Assembly: GCA_913063375.1 (NCBI GenBank) | Contig: CAJXXR010000002.1 | Location: 62,001-126,000 of the forward strand | DNA length: 64,000 nucleotides | From: an uncultured Flavobacteriales bacterium | GTDB taxonomy: Bacteria; Bacteroidota; Bacteroidia; Flavobacteriales; CAJXXR01 | Direction: 5' to 3' | Shown: positions 59,620 through 64,000 of the stretch, in pieces | Layout of the letters: each line of letters opens with the position of its first letter | How positions within the stretch are numbered: the stretch's first letter is position 1 | Translations under genes and position numbers: made by a program | Notes under the pieces: generated by a model | The model's input: the letters and a program-made list of their open reading frames with translations, nothing else | Told to the model about the DNA's origin: nothing | Databases searched by the model: none

Positions 59620-60201
59620 ATGAAAAATTTAGTATTAGCAGTTCTTATAATTTTATCCCAAGTTTGTTTTGCTCAAAATGGACCTGGAAAAAAGACTTTG
59701 TCAACCTGTGCTTTGGAATTAACAGAGCAAGATGTTCACTATGATCCAAGCTATTTTTCAATTACCTATCCAAATGGCGATGTCCCAGCCGATAGAGGAG
59801 TCTGTACAGATGTAGTGATCAGAGCCTATCGAAAAATAGGAATTGACCTTCAAAAAGAGGTGCATGAAGACATGAAATCCAATTTCAATCGATACCCGAA
59901 AATTTGGGGGCTCAAGAAGACAGATGCAAATATTGATCATCGTAGGGTACCCAATTTAATGGTCTTTTTCAGTCGAAAAGATGCTGAAATCCCAATGACA
60001 AATAATGCGGAAGATTATAAGCCTGGTGATATAGTATGCTGGAATTTAGGAGGGGCTATTACGCATATTGGAATTGTAGTCAATCAGAAATCTCAGGATG
60101 GTCAGCGAAATCTAATAGTTCATAATATCGGTAATGGCCAAGTTGTGGAAGATTGCCTTTTCAATTATAGAATAATTGGGCATTATCGGTACGGGAATTA
60201 G
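59620..60201 (+). CDS. Exported DUF1287/NlpC-P60-like cysteine hydrolase
   Basis: A 193-residue protein with a signal peptide (about 1-18, ending CFAQ). It matches DUF1287: VPADRGVCTDVVIRAYRKIGIDLQKEVHEDM with the nucleophile C62, then PGDIVCWNLGGAITHIGIVV with H149, and IVHNIGNG with H168. The catalytic triad is therefore complete. Such hydrolases act on peptidoglycan or other amide bonds in the periplasm. Isolated gene, with no operon partners seen. Confidence 0.88.
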   Translation: MKNLVLAVLIILSQVCFAQNGPGKKTLSTCALELTEQDVHYDPSYFSITYPNGDVPADRGVCTDVVIRAYRKIGIDLQKEVHEDMKSNFNRYPKIWGLKKTDANIDHRRVPNLMVFFSRKDAEIPMTNNAEDYKPGDIVCWNLGGAITHIGIVVNQKSQDGQRNLIVHNIGNGQVVEDCLFNYRIIGHYRYGN

Positions 60202-60345
60202 AATTTGTAAGCGGATAGATGAATGAAAATTTGATTTTCTTTAGTCTCTAATTATACGTTTCAAATAGGTAGCGCTTGTTATGTATGTTGGAAAGGTGTA
60301 ATTTATTCCTAGATTTTACGTTTGAAGCCTTTAAATAATCTAGTA

Positions 60346-60912
60346 ATGAAAAGAGCGATAGCATTTTTATTGGTCCTTCTAGGATTTGCTTGTTCCTCAC
60401 AGGACAAGCCTATTCATGAAAGTGAAATTGTTAAAAAAGAACCTTCAGAAAAAGTAGCGATTGATTTTGATTTATCTTTGGGTATAACCAACTTGGTTGA
60501 TAATAGCTATAATATGTCAGTCAATCTGGATTTGGAACCAGGGGCCTATGTGGTTTCACCCTATTCTGAAGATACCACTTATATGCACTTTAATATGTTT
60601 TTCCCAGAAACGAATATGCTAAAGGCAAATTCAGACTTGTTGGAAGAACCAAGGTCCGTAGAAGAATTTGACCCAATCCTAGCGCGGAAAGTTAGATTTA
60701 TAAGAGAAAAGACTACTTTTCAAAAGAAGCTAACGGTGCTGACTACCTCCGACTTTGAAATTGAAGGAAGAATTACCTTTATGATCGAACCAAGGTGTGT
60801 ACCTTATGATGTGGTATTTAGCTTAAAACAAAGCCAGGGTAAGTTGAGTATTAAGCAAACAGAAATAGCCATAGCAAGTTCTTATTATCCAAATAGATTC
60901 CCAAAACAATAA
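60346..60912 (+). CDS. Lipoprotein, weakly like the DsbD N-terminal domain
   Basis: A 188-residue lipoprotein (lipobox LGFAC). The ATG at 60346 is chosen to start the signal peptide. The mature part has FDLSLGITNLVDNSYNMSVNL and ends with GRITFMIEPRCVPYDVVFSL, which loosely resembles the disulfide-acceptor domain of DsbD (a strand, then C in CLPP-type position), but only one Cys remains besides the lipid Cys. So a redox role is only a guess. It stands 100 bases before the ATP-grasp gene, on the same strand. Confidence 0.55.
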   Translation: MKRAIAFLLVLLGFACSSQDKPIHESEIVKKEPSEKVAIDFDLSLGITNLVDNSYNMSVNLDLEPGAYVVSPYSEDTTYMHFNMFFPETNMLKANSDLLEEPRSVEEFDPILARKVRFIREKTTFQKKLTVLTTSDFEIEGRITFMIEPRCVPYDVVFSLKQSQGKLSIKQTEIAIASSYYPNRFPKQ

Positions 60913-61015
60913 GTGAGTGATTTAACGTTGAAAGTTGATTGGACTGAAATCTAGGGCTAATTCATGATTGAATTTCCTTATCTATGTCTAAATTTGATTC
61001 TTATAATGCATCTTT

Positions 61016-63523
61016 ATGTCTATCACATTTTTACGATATTTTTATTTTTCATTGCTTATTCTGGCTTCCAATTCAAACTTGGTGTTTGGTCAAGTAGTCC
61101 CTGTTTTAAACTATTCCACAGATGCCAATGGTCAGGTATTGCTGGAGGTGAACTCCACCAACCAGCATTATTATACTTTAAAAGTAAGACATGATACTGT
61201 CGGTGATTTTGAATTAACAAATTCCATGACTATTGGAGGGGAAGGTACTACCATTCTAACTGAGCCATTGGCGAGTTATCCTTTAGCACATTATCAGATT
61301 GTACAATACGAGATTGCTACACCAGAAGATGTTGATGGCGATGGAGTAGATGATATTACAGAATACTATAGCCGGCCAAATTTAAGTCCTTTAAACGCAG
61401 CTTTACCCGTAGTAATAGAGGATGGCTCGGTCATGATAGATAGTCTATCCACTTTTAATACACTTTCTGTCAAAAAGGATGAAGTTCAGTGGTCTGAATT
61501 TTTAAATGGAATGGAATATGTGAAATACCTTATAGCCGACTTTTATACTGCTCCGAAAATCTATTTTATAAATACAAATACCCATGACCTTCATGGCGAT
61601 TTTGCCAGTGTGGCAAATGTCGAATTTTTAGGGGATAATGTAAAAAAAGGACAAATCATGTTTCACCCTACAAGTATATCCAAAAATGGAACTTTAGGGA
61701 CGTATGCTTTCAATTATAGCAATGGTAATCCACAGGAGTTTGAAATTGTTCAAAAAACCCATGAACTGCTAGCAGCCAATATGCTTTTTTTGAAAAATAA
61801 TTTGTCTTACTATGTAACAGATAAAAGTGAGGAGCAATACAGTGAAGATTCTATTCTCTTTCAAAATTCTAGAGTTCCTGTTCTTCTAGAATCAGATATC
61901 TATGCGGGAATTGATTATTTAGCATTGAATATGGCAGAAGGATTTGGCTTCTTTCGTCAGATGGCACTGGAAGAAATCCCCGGCCCAAAGGATATTGTTC
62001 TTTATGAGTCTTTGCCGAATTCATTACCTCGAGTGGGGGGTATCATGACTTCCGTTATTCAGACACCTTTGTCTCATGTCAACCTTAGGGCTATTCAAAA
62101 TAACCTTCCTAATGCCTTTATAAGAGATCCCTTATCTGTGGATTCTGTAGTCAATTTATTGGATCATTATATCTATTATAAGGTAGAGCAAGACAACTAT
62201 TTTATTCGTGAAGCAAGTCTGGAAGAGGTCAATCAATGGTTTGAGGATATAAGACCGCAAAATGAGCAAATACCGCCTTTAAATTTGAGCTATACGAGTA
62301 TTTTGCCATTAGATGATATTGAATTTACCATGTATGATGGCTATGGTGCAAAATGTGCAAATATAGCCACCTTAAGAACTTTTGATTTCCCTGAAGGGAC
62401 TGTTCCAGATGGTTTTGGTATTCCATTCTATTTCTATCAAGAGTTTATGAATTACAATAACTTCTTTGACGAGGTAGATGCTATGATTGGAGATGCAGCA
62501 TTTCAGGCAGATAGATTAGTTAGAAATGAGCGTCTAGATGAATTTAGAAAAAAAATAAGAGCTGCGGAAATGCCAGACTGGATGTTGGATGAGTTGGCTG
62601 CACTTCATTCGGAATTCCCTTTGGGAACCTCTGTTAGGTGTCGGTCTAGTTCTAATAATGAAGATTTGCCAGGATTTAATGGAGCTGGATTATATGACTC
62701 CAAAACACAGCATCCAGATGAAGGTCATATCTCTAAGTCCATCAAGCAAGTCTATGCAAGTCTGTGGAATCTTCGGGCTTTTGAGGAGCGTGATTTTTAT
62801 AGAATCAATCATTATATTTCATCTATGGGGGTATTATGTCATCCCAATTTTTCAGAAGAAAAAGCAAATGGCGTTGGGATCAGTACAGATCCGCTTTATA
62901 ATACTCAAAATACCTTTTATCTGAATTCTCAAATAGGGGAGGAATTGATTACAAATCCAGAGGGGAATTCTATACCTGAGGAAATTTTATTGAACCGAAA
63001 TGAGAGTAATGGATTGGATTTTACAGTGATCCAGCGATCGAATCTTATCCCAGAAGATTCTGCTATTTTGGATGAACAATATCTAAGCCAGATGAGAGCC
63101 TATCTCACCATTATTCACAATGAGTTTGGACAATTATACAATGCGGCCTATAATAACAATTTCGCAATGGATATTGAATACAAGATTACTAGTGATGACC
63201 AGCTAGTGATAAAACAAGCGCGTCCTTGGGTTTCGTATATCTTAGAAGATCCTTCGGGAGATGGTGATACACGTCTTGAGTTAAATGTCTTTCCAAATCC
63301 AGCAAATGATTATATAGTTGTCCGATGCATAGATTGTGAACTCAGTACTATAAAGGTTTCAAATTTACTGGGACAACAATTCATAGCGCTCAATATTGGA
63401 AACGTCAATATAAATGATATTTATATTTCGCTTCATGAGCTGCCTCCTGGCTTTTATTTGATTAGTGGATTCAGGATGAATGGTGAGTTGTATGGAGCTA
63501 AGAAATTTGTGAAGATTGAATAA
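61016..63523 (+). CDS. Secreted pyruvate-phosphate-dikinase-like protein with T9SS sorting domain
   Basis: An 835-residue protein targeted outside the cell. Signal peptide about 1-25 (ending VFGQ); a calcium-loop segment DVDGDGVDD (105-113); a swivelling-type phosphohistidine domain at about 330-385 with TPLSHVNLRA (H354); then an ATP-grasp domain like PEP synthase/PPDK at about 440-740 (GYGAKCANIATLR with K446, SVRCRSSSNNEDLPGFNGAG with R541/R543 and ED 549-550, and KQARPW 733-738). Residues 755-835 form a T9SS type A sorting domain (LELNVFPNPANDY, LLGQQF, LPPGFYLI, KKFVKI). The swivel precedes the ATP-grasp rather than following it. How an ATP-using kinase works on the surface is unknown. 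Confidence 0.85.
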   Translation: MSITFLRYFYFSLLILASNSNLVFGQVVPVLNYSTDANGQVLLEVNSTNQHYYTLKVRHDTVGDFELTNSMTIGGEGTTILTEPLASYPLAHYQIVQYEIATPEDVDGDGVDDITEYYSRPNLSPLNAALPVVIEDGSVMIDSLSTFNTLSVKKDEVQWSEFLNGMEYVKYLIADFYTAPKIYFINTNTHDLHGDFASVANVEFLGDNVKKGQIMFHPTSISKNGTLGTYAFNYSNGNPQEFEIVQKTHELLAANMLFLKNNLSYYVTDKSEEQYSEDSILFQNSRVPVLLESDIYAGIDYLALNMAEGFGFFRQMALEEIPGPKDIVLYESLPNSLPRVGGIMTSVIQTPLSHVNLRAIQNNLPNAFIRDPLSVDSVVNLLDHYIYYKVEQDNYFIREASLEEVNQWFEDIRPQNEQIPPLNLSYTSILPLDDIEFTMYDGYGAKCANIATLRTFDFPEGTVPDGFGIPFYFYQEFMNYNNFFDEVDAMIGDAAFQADRLVRNERLDEFRKKIRAAEMPDWMLDELAALHSEFPLGTSVRCRSSSNNEDLPGFNGAGLYDSKTQHPDEGHISKSIKQVYASLWNLRAFEERDFYRINHYISSMGVLCHPNFSEEKANGVGISTDPLYNTQNTFYLNSQIGEELITNPEGNSIPEEILLNRNESNGLDFTVIQRSNLIPEDSAILDEQYLSQMRAYLTIIHNEFGQLYNAAYNNNFAMDIEYKITSDDQLVIKQARPWVSYILEDPSGDGDTRLELNVFPNPANDYIVVRCIDCELSTIKVSNLLGQQFIALNIGNVNINDIYISLHELPPGFYLISGFRMNGELYGAKKFVKIE

Positions 63524-63550
63524 GGCTTGTCAGAGTTTCATTTTTTCTAA

Positions 63551-64000
63551 TTAATTCGATAATTGATCAATTAGTTTTTTATAAAAATGAAATAGGGGGC
63601 GAATTACTTCAGTCCTCTCTACGAATTGGAGATGATACTCTGTTCTAATGAGAAAACCATCCAATTTATTTTCCCCTGTAATATATGGTTCAAATTGAGT
63701 CTCTTTAATCAAGTCGTGTAATAGCGATAATTCAGGGCTTTTATGAAGAAATAGATCCAGTGTGGGGTTTTCACAATGGATTTTTAGCCTACTCTTTTTA
63801 CGGGAGAAAATACTAGCAAAGTGACTCTTCGATTTAATTTCAAATTCCGGTAGCAGGATTGGGCTTTTGATTAAGAGTTCAGCTTCTCCCACTGCTTGGG
63901 TCCCCAGAATATTTCTGATCCAAAAATCAGCGCCTTTGTGCTCAGCAGCAAGTTTGAAGATCTTTTCCGGAGTCGTTGCGTCATCTCCCAGGGAGTAAAG
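63551..64000 (-). CDS. Unknown protein, 5'-truncated by the right window edge
   Basis: Minus-strand frame open from 64000 to a stop at 63551 (149 codons visible, no stop). Visible start-like codons at 63892 (GTG) are not favoured because the frame continues upstream without a break and reads smoothly (SLGDDATTPEKIFKLAAEH, ADFWIRNILG). The visible end is GFLIRTEYHLQFVERTEVIRPLFHFYKKLIDQLSN-like in its last residues, alpha/beta in character. It may be a SIR2/ATPase-like or DUF domain; I cannot name it. It converges on the ATP-grasp gene with a 27-base gap. Confidence 0.6.
   Translation of the reverse strand, partial: LYSLGDDATTPEKIFKLAAEHKGADFWIRNILGTQAVGEAELLIKSPILLPEFEIKSKSHFASIFSRKKSRLKIHCENPTLDLFLHKSPELSLLHDLIKETQFEPYITGENKLDGFLIRTEYHLQFVERTEVIRPLFHFYKKLIDQLSN

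Overview
The window looks like a chromosomal segment of a member of the Bacteroidota, most likely a free-living cytophagal or saprospiral type rather than a gut Bacteroides. The DNA is AT-rich. It carries a TonB-dependent receptor with an N-terminal carboxypeptidase-regulatory-like domain, a PorV/PorQ-family protein, type IX secretion (T9SS) C-terminal domains and many small lipoproteins. Start sites are repeatedly preceded by the Bacteroidota -7 element TAnnTTTG. No rRNA, tRNA, CRISPR array, transposase or phage gene was recognised, and no gene-free stretch exceeds about 260 bases.

Layout. 1-1097: 3' part of adenosylhomocysteinase and a strong hairpin terminator. 1.1-10.6 kb: a degenerate Rieske-like lipoprotein, then a three-gene operon of TonB-dependent receptor, giant exported protein with a T9SS-like C-terminus, and PorV/PorQ-like protein. 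10.7-19.8 kb: tightly packed housekeeping genes (greA, HIT protein, ruvC, a membrane protein/glycosyltransferase/OppC-like operon, a 3'-5' exonuclease, then S41 protease, dCMP-deaminase-like protein, elbB and trpS on the minus strand). 20-26.5 kb: a TetR regulator followed by a complete TolC/adaptor/RND efflux operon. 26.6-42.1 kb: a TPR-CHAT protease-like protein, two small membrane-protein genes, purD, aspartokinase, an mgtE/dehydrogenase/chaN operon, a YjdF-like protein, tandem outer-membrane-protein paralogues, threonine aldolase, two exported proteins and an ATP-cone/nuclease fusion. 42.1-46.5 kb: thioredoxin-fold lipoprotein and a putative thiophilic-metal operon under a Cys-rich SigZ-type sigma factor. 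46.6-50.4 kb: oxidoreductase, a two-TM protein and a TolB/TPR/AraC regulator. 50.6-53.6 kb: a short surface-glycan segment (methyltransferase, GT14 branching enzyme, Wzx flippase). 53.8-64 kb: mostly small exported proteins of unknown role, ending with a surface-targeted pyruvate phosphate dikinase-like protein and a gene cut by the window edge.

The clearest functional units are the receptor/cargo/PorV operon (probably one surface machine), the TetR-controlled efflux pump, and the sigZ-thioredoxin-permease-MerT-HMA cluster (probably uptake or export of a soft metal or metalloid with an inbuilt sensor). Less explained and most worth attention are the secreted ATP-grasp protein, the ATP-cone nuclease, a family of three two-TM paralogues, and a previously easy-to-miss 58-residue membrane peptide gene at 56733-56909. 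All functional statements rest on reading motifs by eye; no database search was possible.
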